From NCBI GenBank assembly GCA_002309235.1, contig DBXA01000062.1, positions 1-14,921 on the forward strand: 14,921 nt of DNA, in the 5' to 3' direction. The DNA is from Christensenella sp. UBA1224. GTDB lineage: Bacteria > Bacillota > Clostridia > Christensenellales > Aristaeellaceae. The notes under the pieces were generated by a model. It made no database searches, was not told where the DNA came from, and worked only from the letters and a program-made list of their open reading frames with translations. The position numbers and the translations under genes are program-made. This document shows, in pieces, positions 7,977-14,671 of the stretch. The stretch's first letter is position 1, and each line of letters opens with the position of its first letter.

Positions 7977-9350
7977 ATGGACACAAAGAGGAACAGGACA
8001 GCCGCAATAGCCGTGATCGGCGGGCTTATCGTGGTCCTTATACTTGTCTTCGGAACTCTCTGGACCGGTCACAGTGCAAAAAAAGATACGGAGGATGCAG
8101 TTCGTTCTGTCAGCTTACTGTACCTGGATGAGCTTGCCGGCAGAAGGGAACAGGTGGTTGAAGGAAATTTGAAAAGCCGGATCCATGATCTGAGTGTCGC
8201 CCTCAATCTGATGAGCGACGCTGAGGAATCGCCTGAAGTCGCTGAAAGAAAAGGGAAACTGTACAGCCTTCAGGTGGATTTGAACGCACCTTTTTTCCAG
8301 ATGATGCTTCTCTTCAGCAGCGACCACGAAAAAGATGAAGGTCTTGAGCTTGAAATCCCTATGCTTATAGATATCCTCCGACGCCTTTTTCCGAACACGG
8401 AATATGTGTTTTACAGCAATGATATTATCCTGGCTTTGGTCGCGTCGGGAGAAGGGGATCGTGCACATTATTGTGAAATCATCCTCGATGAGATGCGTTC
8501 ACTACTGCAGAAAAAGCAAGGGATCATCTGCCATGTTTTATGTACGAGCGTTTGTGGCGGGATCGCTGAAGCACGTGGAAGGTTCAATTGCCTGCGCAGT
8601 GCTGTCCGGTATGGATTCATCATACCGCCGTGGAAGATCGAGAGTATTGAAGATATCGAGATGCATTTGGAAAGCGGCCGGGAGTTGGTATCTGATGCAA
8701 AGGATAAGATCCTGTATCTCTGCAGCCAAGCGGATGCAAAAGGTGCCTGTGATGCAGCTGAAGCATTGTTCAGTAGTATTTCCATATACGCAAATCCCGA
8801 GCGACTTCTGGATTTCTTTTTCGCACAAATGATTGCGTCATTGGAATTCGATTTCCTGAAAGAAGACAACATGTCTGATAGACTGCATTCTCTCTTTCAG
8901 GAGTTTTACACCGGGTATTGCGAAAAACGTGACTACTATGCCCTCAAAGGCAGTCTGACAGATATCTTGTCCACACTTTGTGAAGAGATCTCAAGTAACC
9001 GCATGAAAGCACGCAGCGGGAAGATGCAGGCGGCAAAAGAGTATATCTCTAATCATTTCATGCAGGACATTTCTCTTGAAGATGTTGCACAGGCAGCGGG
9101 ATTAAGCGCAAGCTATTTCTCCAGCCTCTTTGCCGATGTGGAGGGCACCACATTTAAGGAATACCTAACGCGTGTACGCATCCATCATGCGTCAGCCATG
9201 TTGATCGATGGCGGGTTTCCGTTTGAGGAGATTATGAAGCAGTGTGGCTTTACCAATACAGCCACGTTTTACCGTGTGTTCAAACGCAACACGGGATATT
9301 CACCGCGACAGTACCATAATCGCTTTGCTGAACAAAAGGATGAGGAATGA
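7977..9350 (+). CDS. AraC family regulator with an N-terminal membrane span (apparent fusion)
   Basis: This 457-residue protein ends in a clear AraC/XylS DNA-binding domain (about 349-450) with two helix-turn-helix units, the first ISLEDVAQAAGLSASYF, the second around EEIMKQCGFTNTATFYRVFK and the closing GYSPRQYHNRF. Residues about 99-235 resemble the degenerate nucleotide-cyclase-like middle domain of YesN-type regulators. The first ~98 residues differ: a basic start, one strong hydrophobic span (10-29), then SVSLLYLDELAGRREQVVEGNL, a stretch I associate with the N terminus of membrane-bound diguanylate cyclases and hybrid kinases. The resemblance stops near KLYSL (94-98). With one span and positive charges before it, the DNA-binding part would be predicted outside the cell, which cannot be right for a working regulator. 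The ribosome site AGGGGG supports the start. It probably regulates a neighbouring uptake or catabolic operon, but the genes now downstream look transplanted. The AraC call is firm; the fusion is inference. Confidence 0.88.
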   Translation: MDTKRNRTAAIAVIGGLIVVLILVFGTLWTGHSAKKDTEDAVRSVSLLYLDELAGRREQVVEGNLKSRIHDLSVALNLMSDAEESPEVAERKGKLYSLQVDLNAPFFQMMLLFSSDHEKDEGLELEIPMLIDILRRLFPNTEYVFYSNDIILALVASGEGDRAHYCEIILDEMRSLLQKKQGIICHVLCTSVCGGIAEARGRFNCLRSAVRYGFIIPPWKIESIEDIEMHLESGRELVSDAKDKILYLCSQADAKGACDAAEALFSSISIYANPERLLDFFFAQMIASLEFDFLKEDNMSDRLHSLFQEFYTGYCEKRDYYALKGSLTDILSTLCEEISSNRMKARSGKMQAAKEYISNHFMQDISLEDVAQAAGLSASYFSSLFADVEGTTFKEYLTRVRIHHASAMLIDGGFPFEEIMKQCGFTNTATFYRVFKRNTGYSPRQYHNRFAEQKDEE

Positions 9351-9503
9351 TTCACGATTTCTTTGGAGAAATGCCGCAGCGCCATCCCGGGCAATTACTC
9401 GGTGGATGGGCGCATAGTGAAGCGCTTCCTCTACAAGGGCCTGTCCCCTGTGGAGGAGCCGCTGGTGACGAAGGAGATCTGCGCGGAGGAGGAAGGGCTG
9501 TGA
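9351..9503 (+). pseudogene. Orphan 3' end of an unrecognised gene
   Basis: Directly after the AraC stop codon the same frame stays open for 50 codons and ends with TGA at 9501-9503, overlapping the sulfatase GTG (GTGA). The translation from about 9372 on (IPGNYSVDGRIVKRFLYKGL, ending in ICAEEEGL) reads like a genuine C terminus. Of the 43 codons from 9372 to the stop, 38 end in G or C, against 13 of the last 28 sense codons of the AraC gene, so it belongs with the sulfatases. There is no start codon with a ribosome site. It is best read as what remains of the gene that once preceded the sulfatase in its operon. I do not recognise the family. Confidence 0.55.
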
Positions 9504-10834
9504 AGAAACCGAATGTGATCCTGATCATGACGGACGACCAGGGCTATGGGGACCTCAGCTGCATGGGGGCGACGGATTTCGTCACGCCCCATCTGGACAG
9601 GATGGCGCGCGAGGGAACGCGCTTTTCCTGCATGTATTCCAATTCCCCCGTGTGCTCGCCATCCCGGGCTTCCCTCCTGACCGGGCGCTATCCCGGCTAT
9701 GCGGGCGTGCGCGCCATCCTGGCAGGGCACAGGCGGGCTTCCGGACTGACGGGAGAGGTGCCGACGATCGCCACGGCCCTGCGGGACATCGGCTATCGCA
9801 CCGGCCTGAGCGGGAAATGGCATCTGGGCCTCAAACCCGAAGCCCGGCCCAACGCCAACGGGTTCGAGGAATTCAACGGCTTCCTGGCCGGCTGCATCGA
9901 TTATTACTCCCATATCTTCTACTGGGGCATGGCGGACGGCCACACCGACCCGACGCACGACCTGTGGGAAAACGGGAAGGAAGTATACGCGAACGGCGAA
10001 TACATGACCGAGCGCATCACCCGCAAGGCGGTCGAGTTCATCCGCGCGCACCGCGACGGGCCGTTCTTCCTCTATACCGCCTACAACGCCCCGCATTATC
10101 CCATGCACGCCCCGGAGAAATATCTGCAGCGCTTTGCGCACCTGCCCTGGGACAGACGCATCATGGCCGCGATGATCTCCGCCGTGGACGACGGCGTGGG
10201 CGAGATCCGCGCGGAGCTGGAGCGGCAGAGCCTGCTGGAGGACACGATCATCTACTTCCAGAGCGACAACGGCCCCTCCCGCGAGACCAGGAACTGGCTG
10301 GACGGCACGGAGGATCCCTATTACGGCGGGACATCCGGCATCTTCACGGGGCACAAATACAGCCTGTTCGAGGGCGGCATCCGCGTCCCGGCGATCGTCA
10401 GCTGGCCGGGACATATCACCGCCGGGCGCGTCATCGATTCCCCGCACGCGGCGATGGATGTCTTCCCCACCATGCTGGAAGCGTGCGGCGGGGACGTTTC
10501 CCGTTATGCCCTGGACGGCGAGAGCATGCTCGGCATGCTGCTTGGCGGCGCGGAAACCGCGCACGAGGCGATCTACTGGGAGATGGACCAGCAGACGGCC
10601 GTGCGCAAAGGAAAATACAAGCTGGTGCTCAACGGCCGCCTAGTCGAGGGCGAAGAGCCCAGGGCGCCCATCTTCCTGTCCGATCTGGAAAAGGATCCGG
10701 GAGAGCGCCGCAACCTGGCGGAAGAATTGCCGGGATTGACCGCCTCCCTGCAGGAAGAAGCGCTTGCGTGGCGAAAAATGATGGAGGAGAACTGGGAAAA
10801 GCAGTTCGCGGATCATTACCGAAACCTCACCTGA
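9500..10834 (+). CDS. Type I sulfatase (formylglycine-dependent), CSPSR active site
   Basis: The 444-residue protein is a member of the S1 sulfatase family. Metal ligands Asp12 and Asp13 lie in MTDDQGYGD; the catalytic cysteine Cys52 is in VCSPSRASLLTGRYP, to be converted to formylglycine; GKWHLG carries the conserved Lys and His; SDNG (Asp256, Asn257) and GHKYSLFEGGIRVP supply the remaining metal and sulfate contacts. It would hydrolyse sulfate esters of a sugar or glycan. There is no signal peptide, so it should act in the cytoplasm on imported fragments. The GTG at 9500 is chosen because the text before it reads as the tail of another gene in a different frame and GGAGGAGG sits just upstream; an ATG at 9347 in frame would add 51 unrelated residues. 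A cysteine-type maturase (anSME) is needed but absent here. Base composition is much richer in GC than the kinase and regulator genes. Confidence 0.93.
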   Translation: MKKPNVILIMTDDQGYGDLSCMGATDFVTPHLDRMAREGTRFSCMYSNSPVCSPSRASLLTGRYPGYAGVRAILAGHRRASGLTGEVPTIATALRDIGYRTGLSGKWHLGLKPEARPNANGFEEFNGFLAGCIDYYSHIFYWGMADGHTDPTHDLWENGKEVYANGEYMTERITRKAVEFIRAHRDGPFFLYTAYNAPHYPMHAPEKYLQRFAHLPWDRRIMAAMISAVDDGVGEIRAELERQSLLEDTIIYFQSDNGPSRETRNWLDGTEDPYYGGTSGIFTGHKYSLFEGGIRVPAIVSWPGHITAGRVIDSPHAAMDVFPTMLEACGGDVSRYALDGESMLGMLLGGAETAHEAIYWEMDQQTAVRKGKYKLVLNGRLVEGEEPRAPIFLSDLEKDPGERRNLAEELPGLTASLQEEALAWRKMMEENWEKQFADHYRNLT

Positions 10835-10858
10835 GCGAAGGGAAGGGAGTGTTGCTGT

Positions 10859-12343
10859 TTGCGCGCCGTCATCATGATGTATGATTCCCTCAACCGCCAT
10901 ATGCTGGAGCCGTACGGCGGCCAGCTGGCGCACACGCCGAATTTCACCCGGCTGGCCGGGCATACCGCCCAGTTCGACGTCTGCTACGCGGGCTCGCTGC
11001 CCTGCATGCCGGCCAGGCGCGAGATGCACACCGGCAGGTACAATTTCCTGCATTCCTCCTGGGGGCCCATCGAGCCCTATGACGATTCCATGCCGCAGAT
11101 CCTGGACCGGATGGGCGTGCACACCCATCTTTGCAGCGACCATTCGCACTACTGGGAGGACGGCGGCGCGACGTACCACAACCGCTATTCCACGTGGGAG
11201 GGCTTCCGCGGGCAGGAGGGCGACCGCTGGAAGGGCGTCGCCGGCGATGTCAAACCGGAGGAGAACCTCATCCATTTCGACGGGTACCGCAGCAAGCTCT
11301 TCCGCCAGGATACGATCAACCGCCGCTACATGCCCGAGGAGAGCCAGCACCCGCAGACGCGCACAGTCGACGCGGGCCTGGAATTCATCGACACGAACGC
11401 CGGAAACGACGGGTGGCTTCTACAGATCGAATGCTTCGACCCGCACGAGCCCTTCTTCTCGTATGAAAAGTACAAAAAGCTCTATCCGCATAAGTACGAC
11501 GGGCCGAAGTTCGACTGGCCGGACTACGCGCCGGTGGGCCAGACGCCCGAGGAAATTGCCCACGCGCGGTATGAGTACGCAGCGCTTTTGTCCATGTGCG
11601 ACGCCTCCCTGGGCAGGGTCCTGGACGTGTTCGACGAAAAGGACCTGTGGAAGGACACGATGCTGATCGTCTGCACCGACCACGGCTACATGCTGGGCGA
11701 GCACGGGTTCTGGGCGAAGAACTATATGCCGCCGTATGAGGAGGTCGTCCACACGCCCCTGTTCATCTGGGACCCCCGCAGCGGCGTCCGGGCGCAGAGG
11801 AGAAAAAGCCTTGTGCAGACGATCGATATCCCCGTGACGCTGCTGCGCTATTTCGGCGCTGCGGTCCCCGCGGACATGCAGGGGCACGACCTCGCAAGCA
11901 CGGTGGCGGACGACACGCCCGTGCGGGAGGGCGCGCTGTTTGGCTGGTTCGGGCGGCACGTGTGCTATACGGACGGCCGGTACACGTACTTCTGTGCACC
12001 GGTCCCGGGCAACAGCCCGCTGTACGATTACCGCCTGATGCCCACGCACATGGCCTGGATGTTCCAGCCGTCCGAGCTTGCCGGGGCGGAGCTGTATACG
12101 GGCTTCCGCTTCACGAAGGGCTGCCCGGTGCTGCGCTGTCCGGCGCGCGCGGGCGATATCCTCACCGATCTCTGGGCGGGAGGCGACTGGCTGTTCGACC
12201 TGCGGGAGGACCCGGGCCAGCTCCATCCGCTCGACGACCCGGCCATGAAAGCGCGCCTGAAGGAGAAGATCGACGCACTCATGCGCGAGAACGACGCCCC
12301 GCCCGAGCAGTTCGCGCGCATGGGGCTGGAGGCGTACCGGTAA
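10859..12343 (+). CDS. Second sulfatase / alkaline phosphatase superfamily hydrolase, CMPAR active site
   Basis: This 494-residue protein starts at TTG (10859), about ten bases after GGGAAGGGAG; starting MRAVIMMYDSLNRHML, it matches how this sulfatase subfamily usually begins. Asp9 in MMYDS is a metal ligand. Cys49 sits in PCMPARREMHTGR, the C-x-P-x-R form of the formylglycine motif shared with phosphonate monoester hydrolase-like sulfatases. Asp274-His275 in CTDHGYMLGEHG complete the metal site. DPHEPF supplies a further conserved His. No signal peptide is seen. It lies 24 bases after the first sulfatase on the same strand, so the two probably work on the same sulfated substrate in sequence, perhaps with different positional specificity. 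Substrate cannot be assigned; some members of this branch act on phosphodiesters, so phosphonate or phosphate ester hydrolysis is an alternative. Confidence 0.9.
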   Translation: MRAVIMMYDSLNRHMLEPYGGQLAHTPNFTRLAGHTAQFDVCYAGSLPCMPARREMHTGRYNFLHSSWGPIEPYDDSMPQILDRMGVHTHLCSDHSHYWEDGGATYHNRYSTWEGFRGQEGDRWKGVAGDVKPEENLIHFDGYRSKLFRQDTINRRYMPEESQHPQTRTVDAGLEFIDTNAGNDGWLLQIECFDPHEPFFSYEKYKKLYPHKYDGPKFDWPDYAPVGQTPEEIAHARYEYAALLSMCDASLGRVLDVFDEKDLWKDTMLIVCTDHGYMLGEHGFWAKNYMPPYEEVVHTPLFIWDPRSGVRAQRRKSLVQTIDIPVTLLRYFGAAVPADMQGHDLASTVADDTPVREGALFGWFGRHVCYTDGRYTYFCAPVPGNSPLYDYRLMPTHMAWMFQPSELAGAELYTGFRFTKGCPVLRCPARAGDILTDLWAGGDWLFDLREDPGQLHPLDDPAMKARLKEKIDALMRENDAPPEQFARMGLEAYR

Positions 12344-12425
12344 ACCACGCCTTAGCAGCGATGAGGTCGGTATACATTCATTCGGAATCCTCCTTGCGAA
12401 GGGATCCCTTTTCTGATTCCCCCGA
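12344..12425. other. Non-coding spacer after the sulfatases with a small hairpin
   Basis: No gene is seen in this spacer. GGAATC (12384-12389) and GATTCC (12415-12420) are inverted copies enclosing a smaller hairpin CCTT-GCG-AAGG. The pair could fold in RNA but has no T-run, so it is not a terminator by itself. Its function is unknown. Confidence 0.35.
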
Positions 12426-12494
12426 ACAGTCCGCCCCAGTCGGCTGCGCGGCCGCCAAACGCCGCGGCCCGACAAATTGAGGCGGACTGTTTTT
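12426..12494 (+). terminator. Terminator-like long stem after the sulfatase operon
   Basis: ACAGTCCGCC (12426-12435) is perfectly complementary to GGCGGACTGT (12481-12490), followed by a T-run to 12494. The 45-base interior holds a second GC-rich hairpin (GTCGG 12439-12443 with CCGAC 12469-12473, and CGCGGC with GCCGCG inside). It sits 83 bases after the last sulfatase stop and is on the right strand to end that operon, though the large interior is unusual for a simple terminator. Confidence 0.6.
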
Positions 12495-12570
12495 GCAGTG
12501 CCTCCCGAATAGAATAAGCTTGGACTCTATCCGTATCTGTCAAATAAAGGAGCGTCTGTAAACGAGCCGA

Positions 12571-12628
12571 GGATCATGGTTTAATGGTAGCACGTATTCG
12601 TACGAATATGCGCTAAGCCTGCTAATCC
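12571..12628 (+). promoter_or_regulatory. Folded leader upstream of the IS66-type TnpA start
   Basis: Three nested pairings are visible. GGAT (12571-12574) pairs with ATCC (12625-12628). GGTTTA (12578-12583) pairs with TAAGCC (12614-12619, one G-T pair). GCACGTATTC (12590-12599) pairs with GAATATGCGC (12604-12613, one mismatch and one G-T pair) around a four-base loop; its core is the 14-base palindrome at 12595-12608. The element ends 20 bases before the ATG, and the ribosome site GGAGG (12637-12641) lies between TGCA copies. It may control translation of the transposition protein. The piece GGTTTAATGGTAGCAC resembles a tRNA D arm, but the rest does not fold as a tRNA. Confidence 0.5.
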
Positions 12629-12648
12629 GTGCAACTGGAGGTGCAGCC

Positions 12649-13377
12649 ATGACAATCTACGTGGTACAGAACGCCCAGAAGATGCCCATTTGGAAACAGC
12701 GAATCATTGAATGCCGTTCCAGTGGAATGAGTGTCAAGGAATGGTGCAAGGAACGAGGCTTAATCCTCATATATCCAACTCCTGTCTTATTCTTCTTCAA
12801 GCGCATTGGCTATATGCTGCTCTCCCTGGAATGGCGCTTCAGCCGTGGGCGGTTCATCATGCCTGCGTTCCTTGGGTATGACCGGGTGGAGGTGCCGGAC
12901 GGTCATGGGAGCCATAAGAAGGAGCTGCAGATCAATGAGGATGAAGCACAGACCGTTCGGCTCATGTATTACATGCTTCTGAACGGCAGCAGCATCACGG
13001 AGATCGCTTCCACCCTGACTGAATTGGAACGGGAAACTGGTCAGCGAAAGGTGAACGGAAAGCCGAATACCCGCTGGTCAGAAGGTGGAGTCTACAACGT
13101 GCTGCGAAACGAACGCTACTGCGGAGACGTGCTGGCCCGCGAGACATGGACGCCCAATTCCCATGATCATAAGTCCAAACGGAATAACGGGAAAAAGAAC
13201 AAGTATTACCAGCCCGGACACCATGAGGCCATCATCACCCGTGCTCAATGGAATGCCGCTCAACGCATCCTGAACAGTCATCGCTTCCGGCATACCGGCG
13301 GATACCTTCCCATGGCGGTGATTGACCATGGTGCGATGACCGGATTCATTTCCATCAACCGTTTCTGGGCGGGGTAG
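12649..13377 (+). pseudogene. Chimeric open frame: IS66 TnpA N terminus fused to a serine recombinase domain fragment
   Basis: The 242-codon frame joins two unrelated pieces. Residues 1-38 (QKMPIWKQRI...SGMSVKEWCKERGL) are the helix-turn-helix start of the IS66 accessory protein TnpA, with a good ribosome site (GGAGG, 7 bases before ATG). Residues about 57-235 are the Recombinase domain of a large serine recombinase: RFIMPAFLGYDRV, QINEDEAQTVRLMYYML, WSEGGVYNVLRNERYCGDV, a charged basic linker, then HHEAIITRAQWNAAQRIL. The N-terminal resolvase domain with the catalytic serine is missing, and the zinc-ribbon and coiled-coil part after TGFISINRFWAG is lost at the junction with the esterase. Residues 39-56 (ILIYPTPVLFFFKRIGYM) match neither. 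The protein, if made, cannot recombine DNA, though it could still bind it. Both family calls are firm; the order of events is not known. Confidence 0.82.
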
Positions 13378-14636
13378 GGCGAATCGTAAGCGATCACATA
13401 ATGGAACACAGGTGAGCGGTTCGCCTGGGCCAGGCACATCGCCTGGTCGAACGCCTTGCCGAACACCGGCAGCGAGAGCATCTTCAGGAACGTGCGCGCC
13501 GCGTCGTCTCCCTTGCGGTTCTCCGCGCGGAACAGGGCGATGCACCGGTCCACGTTCTCCTCCGTGAAGCCGCTCGTCCACCGGTCGCCGTGGAGGAGGC
13601 GCTCCCGTAGCTCGTCCCAGCCGAATTCCAGCTCCTCCTTGGGGAAGAACACGCCCGCCTCATCCTCGGAAAAGCCCACGAGCACAGGCACATCGATCGC
13701 CGGAGCGCGGAAAGCGCCGGTCGGGTTGGGCTGAAGATGCACTCCGTCCGCGACCGGGCTCAGCCGCATCCCCTCCGTGGCCGCCACGAGCCGCTCGGGC
13801 GGCGTTTGGATCAGGTCGTCCAGCGTGCGCGCTTCCAGCCGCTCTATGAGCGCTCGCGCCGTTTTCGCGGCGTCCTCCCGGGAGAGCGCGCCCACGGGGA
13901 AGGAGCCGCTCTCGACGATGGCCGCGCGGAACAGGCCGCGGGCTTTCGGCATCTCCAGGAGCGTCGAGACCTTGCCGCCTCCCCCGCTCTCGCCCATGAT
14001 CGTGACCTTGTCCGGGTCGCCGCCGAAGGCGCGGATGTTGTCCCGCACCCATTCCAGCGCCAGAACGAGGTCCAGCATGCCCGCCATGCCAGAGGCCTCG
14101 TAGCGCGGATCCACAGCGCCCAGGTACAGATACCCGAACGCGTTGAGCCGGTGGTTCACGCCTACGATGACGATATCCTGCTCCCTCGCCCACGGATCCG
14201 CCCCGAGCACCAGCGTACCGCTGCCCGAAGCATACCCGCCGCCGTGGAAATACACCGCCACCGGACGCTTCCCGTCGTCCAGGCCGGGCGTGACCACGTT
14301 CAGCACCAGGCAATCCTCGCTCTTCGTCTCCTGCGCCGCGCCGAATTTCTCTGGATGGCCGCCGTTCCAGTAGACCGCGATTCCGGATGCGCTGCCCGGA
14401 CCGCTCTGCCATGCGATGTGCCCGTTATGCGCGCAATCGCGGATGCCCGGCCAATCCCGCGCGGGGCGGGGCGGAAGCCAGCGGTTCCCGCCGCCGCAGT
14501 CGTCCCCATAGGGGATGCCCCGGAACACCGCCACGCCGTCCCGGTTCTCGCCGAAGATCTTCCCATGGGTGGTCTGGGCCACGGGAAGCGGAGAGGTCAC
14601 CATGCCGAATACCGGCCCGCCATATTCCTTCGCCAT
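13278..14636 (-). pseudogene. Type B carboxylesterase, 3' end replaced (catalytic His lost)
   Basis: The frame starts at the ATG complementary to 14634-14636, with AGAGGTGAAGG just upstream, and runs 452 codons. Residues 1-422 are a carboxylesterase/lipase type B: entry motif FRGIPYG, SEDCLVLNVVTP, oxyanion hole HGGGY (131-135), nucleophile Ser217 in GESGGGG (215-221), and an acid near Glu326 in GFSEDEAG. After HYVIAYDSPYP (to about 422) the family normally continues for ~80-100 residues including the catalytic His in a phrase such as WHTADLP. Here it instead reads about 29 residues that are the antisense of the recombinase fragment, then stops at 13278. The triad is therefore incomplete and activity is unlikely. 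No signal peptide is present, so an active ancestor would have been cytoplasmic, probably removing esters from imported glycans or xenobiotics. It lies 35 bases downstream of another hydrolase on the same strand. Confidence 0.85.
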
Positions 14637-14671
14637 GCGCCTTCACCTCTTACTAATATAACGCGCCGGGA

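Larger units (their letters stand above)
12557..13378 (+). mobile_element. Remnant of mobile DNA: IS66-type left part joined to a serine recombinase piece
   Basis: The segment starts near TGTAAACGAGCC (12557), which could be an IS66-like terminal repeat (IS66 ends usually begin GTAA), continues through the structured leader and the first ~38 codons of TnpA, then switches to an internal part of a large serine recombinase that stops at about 13375 inside an esterase gene. No TnpB, TnpC or right-hand repeat is present, and the recombinase has lost both its catalytic and zinc-ribbon parts. The element is dead. Exact ends are inference. Confidence 0.6.

Noticed and set aside
9347..9499. In-frame ATG extension of the first sulfatase by 51 residues, overlapping the AraC stop (ATGA)
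   Set aside because: The added residues resemble no sulfatase start, and the same DNA in another frame reads as the tail of a different gene ending in a GTGA overlap with the chosen GTG.
9431..10564. Minus-strand open frame of 377 codons opposite the first sulfatase
   Set aside because: Antisense shadow of high-GC coding DNA, with no recognisable motif.
9652..10884. Plus-strand open frame of 410 codons overlapping the first sulfatase
   Set aside because: It is rich in Arg, Gly, Ala and Pro, as expected for an out-of-frame reading of GC-rich DNA, and the sulfatase frame has all family motifs.
11420..12475. Minus-strand open frame of 351 codons opposite the second sulfatase
   Set aside because: Same composition effect; it runs through the terminator-like hairpin and has no family pattern.
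12520..12548. Possible promoter TTGGAC - 17 bases - AATAAA before the IS66 remnant
   Set aside because: The -10 matches only four of six bases and the region lies beside a terminator; too weak to list.
12571..12648. A tRNA gene suggested by GGTTTAATGGTAGCAC
   Set aside because: No matching acceptor, T arm (TTCGA-type loop) or normal anticodon stem can be placed; the bases pair better as a nested leader hairpin.
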